Assembly: GCA_903872255.1 (NCBI GenBank)
Contig: CAIQJW010000279.1
Location: 1 to 5,202 of the forward strand
Direction of reading: 5' to 3'
DNA length: 5,202 nucleotides
DNA from: an uncultured delta proteobacterium
Lineage (GTDB): Bacteria > Desulfobacterota > Syntrophorhabdia > Syntrophorhabdales > Syntrophorhabdaceae
Shown in pieces: positions 5,165-5,202 of the stretch (positions are counted from its first letter, which is position 1; each line of letters starts with the position of its first letter). The notes under the pieces were generated by a model. The model was not told where the DNA came from. It was given only the letters and a program-made list of their open reading frames with translations, and did no database searches. Both the position numbers and the translations under genes were made by a program.

Positions 5165-5202
5165 ATCGTAAATCGTAAATCGTAAATCGTAAATCGTAAA
5201 TC
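5165..5202. repeat. Perfect tandem heptanucleotide array (ATCGTAA)n, cut by the window end
   Basis: Five exact copies of the 7-mer ATCGTAA run from 5165 to 5199, followed by ATC, so the array continues past the window edge. It begins 1 nt after the stop of the MBL-fold gene. It has no spacers and no dyad structure strong enough for a terminator. It differs in sequence from the GGTNATR patch at 391-482, but shares the 7-bp period. Confidence 0.95.

Noticed and set aside
5165..5202. CRISPR-like direct repeats
   Set aside because: The units are 7 bp and contiguous with no unique spacers, and no cas gene is nearby; it is a simple tandem array.

Overview
The window is about 5.2 kb of ordinary bacterial chromosome with moderate G+C (roughly half by eye). 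It carries six protein-coding genes, one cut by the left edge, and two patches of 7-bp repeats. Shine-Dalgarno motifs and sigma70-like promoters are easy to find. Gene content (Yip1-type membrane protein, ABC-F ATPase, YdcH/DUF465-like small protein, MBL-fold hydrolase) and codon style suggest a Gram-negative, environmental lineage such as Desulfobacterota (the former Deltaproteobacteria) or Nitrospirota. This placement is an inference from general resemblance; no marker gene fixes it.

Layout on the left: the C-terminal part of a Yip1-domain membrane protein (1-383, +) is followed by a degenerate heptanucleotide repeat patch (391-482). The patch folds into nested hairpins, and the inner one is followed by seven T residues, so it looks like a terminator. 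A recognisable promoter (491-519) then precedes an ABC-F translation-factor gene (557-2413, +). A gene of unknown function (2442-3026, +) follows 28 nt later with a strong Shine-Dalgarno, probably in the same transcript.

Middle: a 63-codon YdcH/DUF465-like gene (3105-3296, +) has its own candidate promoter, which sits so close to the ATG that the mRNA may be leaderless. It converges on an alpha/beta-hydrolase gene on the minus strand (4061-3330). That gene has a near-consensus promoter (TTGGCA, 17 bp, TATAAT) and a well-placed AGGAG. Together these put its start at ATG 4061 rather than at the upstream in-frame TTG at 4088.

Right: divergent from the hydrolase is an MBL-fold metallohydrolase gene (best start 4222, end 5163, +). 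It has all the usual metal ligands and a helical insertion after its N-terminal RGSLP motif. One base after its stop codon begins a perfect tandem array of the 7-mer ATCGTAA, which runs off the window end.

The genes do not form an obvious single pathway. The ABC-F gene and its unknown partner are the only convincing operon. I looked for a defence, mobile or other novel system and found none I can support. The most unusual content is the pair of unrelated-looking heptamer repeat patches and the apparent use of one as a terminator.
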